A stretch of 64,000 nucleotides of DNA from NCBI GenBank assembly GCA_025403435.1, contig CM046339.1:3426212-3490211 (forward strand). Reading direction: 5' to 3'. Position numbers and translations under genes: made by a program. Of the stretch, positions 24,230-35,255 are shown in pieces. Position 1 is the stretch's first letter, and every line of letters begins with the position of its first letter. The notes under the pieces were generated by a model. That model was given only the letters and a program-made list of their open reading frames with translations. It searched no databases and was not told the origin of the DNA. The stretch is from Artocarpus heterophyllus (lineage: Eukaryota > Streptophyta > Magnoliopsida > Rosales > Moraceae).

Positions 24230-27200
24230 AAAAAGTCGCAAGAAAGTGATGGGAAGTATGTCAAGGAGTATGTTGAGGAGTATGTGGTATCTTTCTCCCA
24301 ACATGGAAAGGGAAAAAAATTTCATCAACCACAAAGAAAAGCCAAGTCCAATCCCAAAGTTAATCATGAGCTTAGAGCCATTTTGGTGAAAAGAGTCCAT
24401 AGGATTAGGTCAAAAGAACAAAGAATCAAAGTTACATTTGATGAAGAAAACCAATCGAAGGCTGACGCCACAGATGAATTGTGTAGTTAGATTAGAGTTC
24501 TTAGTCGATAGCATGTTCCAATATCGATACAAGATTGGAGAAAAAGGACTTGGAACTAGAAAAAGATTTTATTTGGAGAGAGATCTATATAGCTTTCACA
24601 GTTGGGCAGTGGTATAAAAAAAGCTTTGAGTACTTGTGGAGAACTAGCAAAGGGGTTAGCTCCGACCTCAAAGTTACTTTTGTAGTTCCCTGCTACAAAT
24701 ATGAATCCAAGTATATAGAATCAGCCTGCTATGGCAATACACTGCTATCCTAATATATTCGACAATGACTAGAGAAAATTTGTACAGTATCAAAGTTCTA
24801 AGGAATTCTGATGAGTATCAGACCATGCAAAAACCATAAGAAAACAAAATGAATATGGCTCAAGAATAGGACGATGAAGATATAGATGACTTGAGTAAAA
24901 ATTGGTAATTTAATATATACTCCAATTACATATATGAATAATTTTATTATAAACGTTTTACTAACCTAGCAAAATTAAACAGCTTGCAGAGACTAGTGCG
25001 CAGTAGACGAGAGGAGTTGTGGATGAAACCATGTCAAGGTCTTGATGGACAAGTCAAGGATCCATCATACACAAAAATTGGTCAATTAATAGTAAGTTTG
25101 TTAAGCTCATATCCTTAATTTGTACTTTTGTAACTCTTGAAACATATTAATTAAGAACAACTTGATTTGTTATTATTTTATAGGATGAGTACAAGGAGCA
25201 GCAATCTCAAGGAACCTTCCAATTCGTTAGCACCGAGGACATATTGATGAAGGCATTAAGAAATCCAAAACATTCAGAACTTGTTCGCGCACAATCAAAC
25301 TATAAACTAGGAGCCAAAGTAGTAGACCTTCGGTAGGAACTTGTAGAACTACGAGGCATTATGGACACAATAGTTTCACAAAGAGGTATTAGACTGATGG
25401 ATGCAAGTTTTGAACAACACTCTAGCTTCAAGGCTAGCTGCACCACTCATAAAGTACATGCTCAAGTGCCGCCTCAAGATGGAGATCCCAAAAAACATAA
25501 AGAACGCAAACTCTTTCTCGATGATCAAGGTAATGGTGGGTATTTGCTTGTTGCAGTTAGAAAGGCATGGATGGAGAGCCTTCTAATTGATACAGTCTAT
25601 GGAAAAAAGTTAGGCGATGAAAACTTGAGCATTAGGGTTTGTATGGTAAATAAATTCAAATTAGTGATTTGATTTAAGTTGTGTGATTTGAATTAGGATT
25701 TGAATTAGTGATTTTAATTGTTATCCAAATTAACTTTTGGATATGTATTTAAGTTTTAATCTGAATATGGAATAAAAATGGAAATTGTGTTTGGAGAGGT
25801 ATTCAAAAAAGTTTTTTCATATATTAACAAATCTAATAAAATCTTAATGTTAATAATCCTAAAAATATGCAATATTGATCTTAATTTATTCCTCACTTCA
25901 CTAGGAGCACAATGAAAAAAGAATCATCTCAATTGGATATCAAATGAAGAACTTATGATTTTTTTCCTCAAATAAAGGGAGAGAATTTTAGTTTTTACTG
26001 TAACAAACATATCTATCCGAGTATCAAGAGTTTACGAGAGTCAGAACTCTAAAAATTTAGATTCTTGATACTCATTTGATTTGGATTTTAGGAAAAACAA
26101 ACACGTATCTAAAGGATTCTTGATAGTCGAATCCAATTTTGAGTCTATTAAGTCCAAAGAATACTCTAACTAAACGCATTCTTAATATTATTACCCCAAA
26201 GTCAAAGTAGGATGACTATTTATTTTTTTTTTGACAATGGAGTCAACAACAATGGCTGAAGCCACTGGAAGCTTTGTTGCATTGCCAAAAAGGGTAATTG
26301 AAATTGTTGAAACACCTAAGATGAGTCAAGCGCCTAGCCGCATACTTGAAGATATTGAGTGAAAGAAGCATCCAAAAAAGAAGGTGTTATAAAATCCAAA
26401 GACTCGCAACCTTAGGCACAGAAATAGCCCATTGAGGATTCACAACACTACCTACATTTGACTTTGCCTCACTTTAAGAAGTTGACAGCTTTGTACGCAT
26501 GTGCTATTTTACAAGATGGATCGATGATTCAATGCCCGATACCGAGATTGATCTCTAGCAAGGTCATGCCTATCTATGTGACATCCAAAGATGTTTATTA
26601 TACGCTCACCTTTGACAAAATTGCAGTTAGTTGTATAATGTTACACCTTAAGTAATAGATCTATCGCTAGGCTTATATTGTTATTGAAAATAAGTTTGTG
26701 CATTGATTTTTATTGCAGTTTTTTGGCGGAACAATGTGAATGTGGAAACATAGCTAATAGATTCAACTTTCTATCTCCAACGATTATCTCAAGTGTGGCA
26801 AGGGGTAGAGATGATGATGATGTTAGAGAGTGCATCACAACTCTTTTCGCCCTTTTACAACAAGCGTCGAGAGGGAAAGCATTCTTCGTGTCATACAATA
26901 TTGGGGAACATTGAATGTTGGCACGTGTTGAACCATAGCAGGACCAAGTTTTTGATTTGATCCCCTTGAAAATTAACCATGCCAAGATTTTATGAAAGTT
27001 ACTAGCTAGTAAGTGTGATTTTTTGTTGTAAATCAAGGTCTAGCGTTTAATTCTTCTTTATTTTGACAAATCTTTAGGGCCCTTAAAGATTAAAAAGTTG
27101 CAACGAGAGCCAATGTAACACATCAACCAAACGGTAAAACGGTTTACAAATCTCATAAGTGTCAAAGGCAATTCGGCAACATTGAATGCAACTATTTTGT

Positions 27201-27340
27201 TTTATGTTACATGCAGGATATACCTTTTGCGGATGATGGCATGGCCGCGCTTTCAAGAAAAGATTTTTATATCGATGATGATTTACTTGATGTTAGAATT
27301 GAGTGGGTAAACTATATAAATAGTTTTCTTCATTTTTAAG
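24230..27340 (+). pseudogene. Second CACTA gene: En/Spm (Transposase_24-like) with Ulp1-like protease domain
   Basis: Broken gene with domains in order. RIKVTFDEENQ and HVPISIQDWR (about 24424-24540) match the plant En/Spm Transposase_24 family. SRREELWMKPCQGLDG (about 25000-25050) and FVSTEDILMKALRNPKHSELV (about 25225-25290) match its C-terminal part. A region with YGKKLGDENLSIRV (about 25600-25640) and ATGSFVALPK (about 26255-26290) follows. A Ulp1/C48 protease-like end comes last: LSPTIISSVARG, FFVSYNIGEH (26880-26911), FDLIPL (about 26955-26975), NIECNYFVLCYMQDI (about 27180-27225) and RKDFYIDDDLLDVRIEWVNYI (about 27257-27320). The candidate catalytic His, Asp and Cys are still visible, but the codon after the His is a stop (TGA, 26912-26914). 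Intron limits were not resolved. Confidence 0.8.
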
Positions 27341-27589
27341 GGGTAGTAGAAATATATAATATGTTGTAAATTTTGTGTATTTGATGTGTGTTGTAAAAAT
27401 TTTAAGCTAAATATAAATATATGATTTTATAATCAGGGACTTAGATTAATAGATAAGAAATGGGACTGGCCATCCTATGAAAAATAAAAAATTTAGGTTT
27501 TTTTTTATTATTTTGACCAATTTTTCATGATAGTTTTTGGTAAAACCTATCATAGGAACCAAAGCTTATTTGATTGTTTACAGTTTTAG

Positions 27590-27880
27590 CTAGAAACTGA
27601 CGTGTAAGTAACAAGTATACTTATCTTGCATGGTCGTTTTTATAGAAAACCGTCGTGTAAGCTTCCATATTACACAACGGTATTGCACGGAAACTATTGT
27701 GTAAGATGTGTTCCAAAACGCGACAAAATTGAACTAAAACAACCTTTTATGATGACAAAAAATTGTCATGTAAGCTTTGTTTTGTATTAAGACGGATGAT
27801 TACACCATCGTTTTGTAGCCGTTTTTGTAAACTTTTCACCACGGTTTAAACCCTCGTGAAACAAACAATTTTTAGAAATG
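27590..27880 (-). repeat. Right subterminal repeats of the first CACTA element
   Basis: GAAAACCGTCGTGTAA (27645-27660) and relatives in both orientations mirror those at 9750-9955. A degraded TTTTTAGAAATG at 27869-27880 may be the terminus. Confidence 0.68.
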
Positions 27881-30369
27881 ACAAAAATACTATTTTTGAT
27901 CAATTGATATATGTATGTTTAAATGAGCATAGCATATTTTTTGTAAAATAATTATAAAAAAGTTAGTTATGGTGTATATATATATGTACGAAGGCAACAG
28001 ATACCATTTAAAAGAAAAAGGCGAAGGATATATAAGTATAGGCATATTTGAGAAAAATTTATTTCAATAAACAAGTATATATATATATATTTTAATACAA
28101 GGAGAGGGAGAGGGTAATATTATCATTCTTGAGTGGGATTCAGCATGACTTAAACCCACAACCTATGGTTGGGATGGAAGGACTAACAACTAACTAGGCT
28201 GCCCTCATTCGTCATAAACAAGTATATATAAAGAATACCATTGAAGAAAAATATTTAAATTGCACCATGTTTGAAAAATTATTTCAATTGGAGTAAATTG
28301 GAAAAAAAAAAACTAAGTATATCACATTTGTGACACTAAGAAAGATCGTACGAATATTCAATAAAAAAGAAAGATTTTACAAAAAGAGACGACAAAAAAT
28401 GATGGACATCAACTAAAAAAAAAAGAAAAAAAGAAAAAGAAAAAGCGGTAGACATCACAACGACAAGTCAAGCATTAGAGGGAAAAGACATCAAGGGCGA
28501 AAAACCTAGCCAGGGAATATGCTTATAAAAAAAAGTAAGTTATGGGTAAAAAATAAAATAAAATAGAAAGGACAAAAACACAAAAGGACAAAAGAGATAA
28601 ACCCTGTTTGAATGGTAACTAAAGGAAACTCTTAATTTATACAAAGCACAAATGAAAAAAAATACGTGTCTGTATTCCACTTTGTTATATTAATTTTGAA
28701 TATATAATAATTTATAATAAAATTTTGAGCCATCTTTCTTTTACTTTTATATATGTAATAGATGTAACATAGATAGAAATAAAAATAGGCAGAAGAAGAC
28801 CATTATATTAAAATGATGCATGTGAAATGCAATACAATTGCATTATACAAGGCCATTGAACACTTTAAAGTAAATTAGATGATATATTATTTATTATATT
28901 AATTTATTCTTTTTGATTCATACTTTGTTTTAGTTAAAAAGATCGAAATACTTTAAATATAGCACTTGTTTGTCTTGACATAAACAAAAATGCTTACAAT
29001 CAATTATGTTTTTGTACTTTTAAAGCTAATTTGTTTCAAACTTTCTCGTAAAATTAACCAAATTGAAAAACGTAACACAAAAATGGTTTTTCTCAAATTG
29101 GCCCAACAAGTTCCTCATCAACAAGCCCACATGAGTTGAAAACGAGGCTGCTCCAATAGCAAAGTGGCCTGCGGTACGTAGGAGGCATACAAAACCTGTG
29201 TGATTCGCACGACAGCAACTTTCTAATGGCAAATTAGTATCTGCAAAATTCATGTTATTGAAGCAACTGCAACCGTTGCTTTTATGATGCTTTTTTAAAA
29301 GCACAAAAATCTTAGATTTTTAATTTCTAAAAACATAAGGTATCCTAAAATGTATTGCAGATTAATAAAAGAGTAAAATTCTTTATAGAGATAAATGTAG
29401 GAATAATATGGAAAGGATAAAAGTCAGTAAACGCATAAATATGAATAATAAATTTCAGTAAAGACAAAGATAAAAATGTAAAAAATTTTAACGCTTAAAG
29501 TTTGACCGTTAAAAAATAATTAGCGAAAGGCGGCAACCCTCACTAGGCCTGATTTGCCTTCCCTACTGCCACAATAGTACTGTGGGGGTTGTTTGGCTAA
29601 ACTTTTTATTGACACAATGTTTGGATAATGTCTAATGCGGTAATCATGGAATTTAATAATCATTATTCTTCCATCTATATATGGTCAACTTATTGGAATC
29701 AGGACGAAATTCATACAAAAATATCGAATCTAAAACACAATATGTTGTAGTCTTAAACAGGAATGCTTAAGTTAAACCAGGAAGTAAACTTTTAAAATTA
29801 CTCCAATATAATTGAACTAATAAATTTGTGCAGTGTAGGTAAATGGGTCATTCTTTATATAATTTTGAATATCGTTGGTTTGGCTAAAAATTTAACCCGT
29901 TGTGAAAATCTTCTCGGCCTTTCTGTCGGGTTGTCTCTTTATTTTTAGCTATCTAGGGCATGATGGAAAAGTGCAATTACTAAAGAAGCTAGTACTTACT
30001 AAAGAAGCTATGTGAAAATTTGGTTTAGGTTAAACTTAGTCCGCTTATAATTAGAAAATCTTGATTAAATGCTTTGAAACATGTACTGCTTAAATTGATA
30101 TTGATTAGCAAAATTATTTGATACGTTTATAAATAACGTCTTTAAGTTGAATCATGTAATATAGTCTAATACATAGGTTTTTGGTCGAATTTGATCTCAT
30201 GACTTATGTGGTAATATTTTATTTCATATTAAATAATACTGGAAGACATGATAGATAAAATAAAAATCGTTATATGCTCACAAAACAAATTAAATATACC
30301 TTGTGTAAACAATAACCAATACCAAAAAGGTTTAAACAGAAAAAAGTGAAAATATGAATAATGAACATA
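27881..30369. other. AT-rich intergenic DNA, no gene seen
   Basis: Mostly AT-rich with poly-A tracts (for example 28415-28445) and a TA run near 28078. A non-AT patch at about 28129-28212 (GTGGGATTCAGC ... CTAACTAGGCTGCCCTC) resembles a dispersed plant repeat with a weak tRNA B-box-like segment. No coding frame has family resemblance. Confidence 0.55.
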
Positions 30370-31520
30370 GCGATATTGGTTCTTTAGCGTGGCCAAAAGC
30401 CCTCACTGGAAAAAACCATAGGTGCTACCTCACACCAAGGATAAGAAGGATCTACTATACTGAATTATGAATACAAGATTTAGAATTACAAGAAAGCCTA
30501 GAATCTACATGATGTAGGACTAGAGGGAGAAAGAGACGAAAGAAGCGAGAGAGAAAATTAAAGAGACAAATTCTGAGAAATTATATCAAAATATCATTCA
30601 GCTATCTTTCAATAAACACTATAGGCCTATTTATTGATAGGCAATTGAACACAAAATGGAAACTAAGGAATAAGAAACTAAACAATAATGCAAAAATGAA
30701 AATAAAGGAAAATAACATAATTGAAAACTTCCTAAAATCTAAATAAAAGAATAATTAATTTTTGACTTTCCCTTTAGGATTTCGAGGGAGATTATACTCA
30801 TATTTGTGACCTCTATCATTTCCCCCGTTGAAAAGAACTCAACTCTGACAAGATAAAGCGTAAATAAATGTCCAAAAGGTTGGAATCCAACCGACGAAAC
30901 TCTTCTTCATCCAAGTATCATCAGTCAAGCAGTACCAATCAAAACACTCATCCATTTTATCCAACCAATCTAAAAAGACAGTCGAATCTAACCTACCATC
31001 AAATTCTGGAGCATCCAATTTGACTTTTGTAGACGGATCATCTATGTGATGGTGTCGGGGTGATCATATTGATAGTGATTTTGACGACCTTGTTGTTGCA
31101 CGTGCCTATTGGGATGTGTTGGATGAGGTGGCGAACTGTGTGCAGTGGTGTGGTGAATTTCATCATAAGCATCAATGCAGCGAGAAGTGTGGAACATGCC
31201 TTTGTGTTGGGAGTCAGATAGAGTGGGTTAACAAACCAGCTCTAATGATGACAGTAGACACGAGATCAACCTTTTCTTTGTCTAATAGTTGTTTTTGGTT
31301 ATGTACTACCTTAGAGAGATTGTCTACCTTAACTGAGAGGTTGTTTATTGTAGTGGAGAGGTTGTCAATGAGAGTTGCAAGACGTGCAAGATTTGTAGGT
31401 TGTTGTTTTTGGTTTTCTTTAGTTTTGGTTTGATGGTCATCTAATTTACCAAACAAAGTTTCAAGTTCTTTAACAGTCATGGTGAAAAATAAAAGTAAGG
31501 GAATGATCAAAAAAATGTTG
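30370..31520 (-). mobile_element. Gypsy-type retrotransposon remnant carrying part of gag
   Basis: The minus strand encodes an N-terminal gag-like coiled region (31480-31214: LIDNLSTTINNLSVKVDNLS) and, in another frame, KVKLDAPEFDGRLDS followed by FLDWLDKMDE (about 31035-30955). This matches the start of the Ty3/gypsy capsid domain (LPEFDGR...FLDWL). Shortly after, a stop leads to a purine-rich run (CGGGGGAAATGA, about 30816-30827) that could be a PPT, and then LTR-like sequence down to about 30370. Pol is absent. It may be a gag-only non-autonomous element or a deletion remnant; the second LTR was not found. Confidence 0.6.
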
Positions 31521-32816
31521 AAAAGAGACTCAAATTATATTAACTAACGAGAAAAATAAACTAAACTACGAAGTACACAATAAGATAAAAAATAAGACAA
31601 AAAAACAATTATAAAAAGATTATGGAATGGTGCAAAAGAAAAAATATGATGTTTATCGTTTTTCTGTTTGTAGTTTGCTATCTCCTTTTTTTAACACACA
31701 AAAGTAGACTCAAATTAATGAAATTTAATTAAATTATCAAACAAAAAAACTTAAAGTTCGGTAATCAAGGTGAGATTTGGTTACCTTAATTTTTGGCAAA
31801 AATTTGAAGCACCAGAGTTGCCTTTATTGAAATCTATGGCGAGGAGTCAAGAGCACCCAATGTTGGGTTTGCAACGTAAACAAACCAGAAAGGCCAGGCG
31901 TTGGTTGGAGAGATCGACATTGGTAGTGGTGGTGGCCGGAAAAAGGAGCTGCGATTCTGGGAGTGGGCAGACGCGAAACGGCAGAGACTGCATCTAACTG
32001 CGTAGAGTTTCCAGCGTCGATGTCTGGTCGGAGTCACCAGCTTTTGGTCGGCTCAGAGTTCTGAGGCGAACGGCACCCCAAGTGACGTTGGCGGAGCAGT
32101 GGACTAAGATGTTACAGACATGTTGCCTTAGTGTTATAATGCCATTTTAATACACTATTGAACATGTTACACACATGTGGATTAAGAATTACACAAAAAA
32201 TGTCCAAAGAGTTGCTTTACGATATGGATTACTACATAATTGTTTATGTATTCGATGGTAGACTTTTTTAGTCACTCCATTCAATTTTGACTAAAGTATA
32301 ATTACGTTTACGTAGATCACCTGCAACTCCATAATTAATTAGCCCATTTCATACCGCCCACGTTGGTGTTACAAATTTTTAGAAATTAATTAATATTACA
32401 TATTTTGAGCTAAATACAGAAAATATTACATGCATCTTTTATTTTTGAACACAAATCATCTAGCGATGAATGTTCTTAAAAAAAAAAAAAAGGTCTTTTA
32501 GAGATAACAAATTTTTTTTTTTTTTTTTGGTTAAATGACTTCGCAAGGGACTTTAGTGATGAAAGTTTACATGGTAACGTTATCCACCACTTGTTTGGGC
32601 AGGTTTTCAAACATCAATTCACTTATGCCTACTCTGACGACCTCCACGACCTTCGATGAGATGACTTGAGCTCCATTGCGTCTTCTCCATAGCCGGTGAA
32701 TCTGTAGAGACACTTCAAAACTTAGTTAAAATTGCTATAGAAATATTTAGAGTACAGTAAAAAAGAAGTAAGTAATAGATTAGTGAGATATGAATGAGCC
32801 AGAAGGTCCCTGTCAT
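31521..32816. other. Mixed spacer with a GC-rich patch, no gene assigned
   Basis: A patch at about 31800-32110 is much richer in G and C than its surroundings and holds short open frames on both strands with no family resemblance; it may be a leader of the adjacent gag remnant. Poly-A and poly-T runs occur at 32477-32530. Nothing else was recognised. Confidence 0.45.
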
Positions 32817-32863
32817 GAGCACGTGTCCCGTCTCATATGATTCATTTCGACTTCCTTATATAA
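32817..32863 (+). promoter_or_regulatory. G-box and TATA-like pair just left of the second CACTA element
   Basis: GCACGTGTC (about 32819-32827) is a G-box/ABRE-type core. CTTATATAATC (about 32854-32864) follows at a plausible distance. The CACTA element begins 70 bp downstream, so any transcript would start into it or be interrupted by it. No downstream coding sequence was identified. Confidence 0.3.
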
Positions 32864-32934
32864 TCGCCTCGATATACTTCTTGAGGTGAATTTATTGAGC
32901 ATTCGGAGTTCTCCGACTTGGTTCACAGTCCAAT

Positions 32935-33260
32935 CACCACAAGAAGAAGACCATTTAGAGACGACATTTGTCGTCGCTAAGATAAAAAAAGTGGTCTCTA
33001 AATTTTTTAAGCGACGACATTTTCGTGGCTAAATGTCGTCGCTAACATATGGTAACTAAAAATATTTAGCGACGACATTTTAGTCGTCGCTAATTAACGT
33101 CGTCGCTAATTATGTTTAGTACTTGGTTAATCGCAACAAATTCAGCGACGGCATTTGTCGTCGTTGTATAATTAGTCGTCGCTAATTATCTTTTAATACT
33201 TTGTTTATAGCAACAAATTCAGCAACGGCATTTGTCGTCGTTGTATAATTGTCGTCGCTG
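32935..33260 (-). repeat. Terminal and subterminal repeats, gene 3' side of the second CACTA
   Basis: Many copies of GCGACGACATTT and its complement AAATGTCGTCGC. A 76-bp unit beginning GTCGTCGCTAATTAT is tandemly repeated (33099 and 33175). These are the expected binding sites of the element's second protein. Confidence 0.9.
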
Positions 33261-33467
33261 TAAATCATTTTTTTTTTTTAACCAGAATCCCTAAAATTTC
33301 ATCCCTGGCCATAATAAACCCTGTAAGCAAATAACTACCAAGTCACATATATATTTTCTCGTCACACTGTAATAACTAAAAAAGTTTAATATAAATAAAA
33401 TATAACTGTATAGACAATACGGTTATATGTACATTAAGTCAACAAGTCTGAATCATAAAAATAGAAA

Positions 33468-35138
33468 CTAGTCTCCTAAATTGTCGGTTTCTCCATCATT
33501 ATCATTGTTTTCTTCGTGACGTGGATAGAAAGACATAAAAGGTGGAGGTGATGGTGGTGGTGGGCGTGGTGGAGGAGGGGGAGGCATTGGTAAATCTAAA
33601 TCCGACAGTAGACACTTAAATATTGCTGTCATTTGATTTTGATATTGAGCCATTTGATTTTGATATTAGGTTTGTTGTGTGTTATACCGAGATTGTTCAT
33701 CCATCCATTGTTGCACCTATGGAGGTACTTGTGACTGTGAACGCGCCTCCTCAAGAGTAGCTGCTACAAGAATGTCTTTTCTCATCCTCGGGCCCACTCC
33801 TTTCCTATGCCCTCTGTGTGATCCAAGCACATTCTCTGCAATCTCTTCTTCATTCATGAGATGTGTTGTCTGAGATGCGCTCGAACTAGAAGCAGAAGCA
33901 GATGCAGCAGCAGCAGCTTGGGTTTGTTGAGTATGCATCTGAAGCATTTCCTTCTGCAAATTCCATTTAACAAAATAAATTACAATCCAACTTAAAATTT
34001 CATAACTAAAACTAAATAAGTTATATGACTTACATATCTAGCCTCTGCAGCGTCATTAACCCATCTGCCATCAGAATATTGATGACATTTACGCCAATTT
34101 TCCAAAATTGAAAGCAACTCACCAGTTTATGGATTTCTCTACAGAAGGGATAGGCTTGTGTTAGAACAATACATATCTTAAAGAAAAAATGAAACATAGT
34201 TTAATAAATTTTTATTTACTACCTTTTGATATCTTAAATTAGCATACGATTGCGTTCCATGACGACTTGGTTGCTTTACATTTGCTTTGTTTCTTTTATT
34301 TGTCGCCGACCTTTTCTGTTACTTAGATTAATAATTAAAATTAGTACGGTATATCAAAATATGCAATAATCATGAGAAATAGAGTTTATAATTTTAAACC
34401 TGAAAAGCTTCGCTGCAGAAAGCGATCACAAGCAGCCTCCCAATCAGCTTGTGTTCGTACATTGTCGGGAAGTTGCTTCTTCACGTTAACTACATTTTTT
34501 GCCCCCCCTAATTGTCTGAAATATTCATGAAGGTCATTTTTTATTCCTTATACCGGTCTTGTGCATTACGATCTATTGATGCCGCCGATATAGGAGTCAA
34601 ATCAAAATAAAAAAGATCCTATAATTTCATTATAAATATCACAATTAATACAAGGTCGTTAAAATTATATATTATAAATAAAAAATGAAATAATATTACC
34701 CGTGTTTGAGGTAAAATTTGATCCTTGTATACCGCAGGAACCTTCTTCCAACTATCATAATATGGAGGAATTTTGGATCGCACCGCCTGACCTATACAAT
34801 TACTTAAGCGGGCTGCATTGTCCCCTAAGACTTTATATGTCTTTCCTTCAATGTCTAGGAATACTGGAAGTTTTCCTTTACTAGCACCAACAATCTTGTG
34901 GACTTCCTTATTCTTTGTGCGTCCACAAACCTTCTTAGCGGCAGCCGGTACTGAAAAATAAAACCAAAAAACAAGACAATGCAAGAGTGTTAGATTTTAT
35001 ATAAAATTTATAATACATTTGATAGAAGACATTGTATTCAGTCATACCTAACTCACAATCTGCTGGAAGTCTTCTTGGCCCTGGTGGAGGTTCTGCACCT
35101 CCAGAAGATCCAACACACGTAGCAATGGGTCCAGTCAT
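33468..35138 (-). pseudogene. Second gene of the CACTA element (En/Spm Transposase_24-like), frameshifted
   Basis: Encodes the subterminal-repeat-binding companion of the transposase. Visible exons: 35138-35048 (MTGPIATCVGSSGG...), 34950-34700 (VPAAAKKVCGRTKNKE ... KLPVFLDIEGKTYKV ... YYDSWKKVPAVYKD) and one starting at 34618. Donor GTATGA, acceptor TTTTCAG and phases fit. The third exon has an in-frame TAA and then a frame change near 34530 before LGGAKNVVNVKKQLPDN and WEAACDRFL. A further exon (33959-33717) has Gln- and Ala/Ser-rich stretches and the family block EEEIAENVLG...GVGPR. The last part (33653-33468) is MPPPPPPRPPPPSPPP followed by an acidic tail. The frame break makes it a pseudogene unless splicing avoids it. 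Family assignment is from memory of the domain pattern. Confidence 0.82.
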
Positions 35139-35255
35139 TCTAATCACCTATTGCAAACAACTTACTTAGACATTATTTATTAAAAAACTTAATATAAAAA
35201 AAGGAAGTTCAATGAGAACTAGAAGTAATGGAAACAAGTTAAATTTATAAGTACA

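Larger units (their letters stand above)
9668..27880 (+). mobile_element. Old CACTA (En/Spm) transposon, interrupted by an LTR element
   Basis: The left end reads GACTACAAGAAAT, one base off the CACTACAAGAAA terminus of CACTA elements. Subterminal copies of a TTACACGACGGTTTTC-like motif in both orientations lie at 9750-9955 and 27590-27860. Inside are a broken TNP2-type transposase and a broken En/Spm second gene, both on + in the usual order. The right boundary is uncertain: near 27867-27880 only a degraded match to TTTCTTGTAGTG is visible, and the flanking 3-bp duplication is not convincing. The element held about 9.3 kb before a LARD-like insertion of 8.9 kb. Confidence 0.78.

Noticed and set aside
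27867..27880. A confident right terminus and target duplication for the first CACTA element
   Set aside because: Only about 8 of 12 bases match the terminus and the flanking trinucleotides differ (TAG and ACA), so the boundary is approximate.
28129..28212. tRNA gene or SINE from a weak B-box-like GGATTC...AACCC
   Set aside because: No cloverleaf, A box or matching arms could be found. It may be a dispersed repeat but is not supportable as an RNA gene.
31834..32037. Open frames on both strands in the GC-rich patch
   Set aside because: No resemblance to known proteins; overlapping frames on both strands are expected in a GC-rich stretch.
33717..33959. Gln/Ala/Ser-rich frame as a separate small gene
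   Set aside because: It matches the C-terminal part of the CACTA second gene in order and strand, so it is an exon of that pseudogene.
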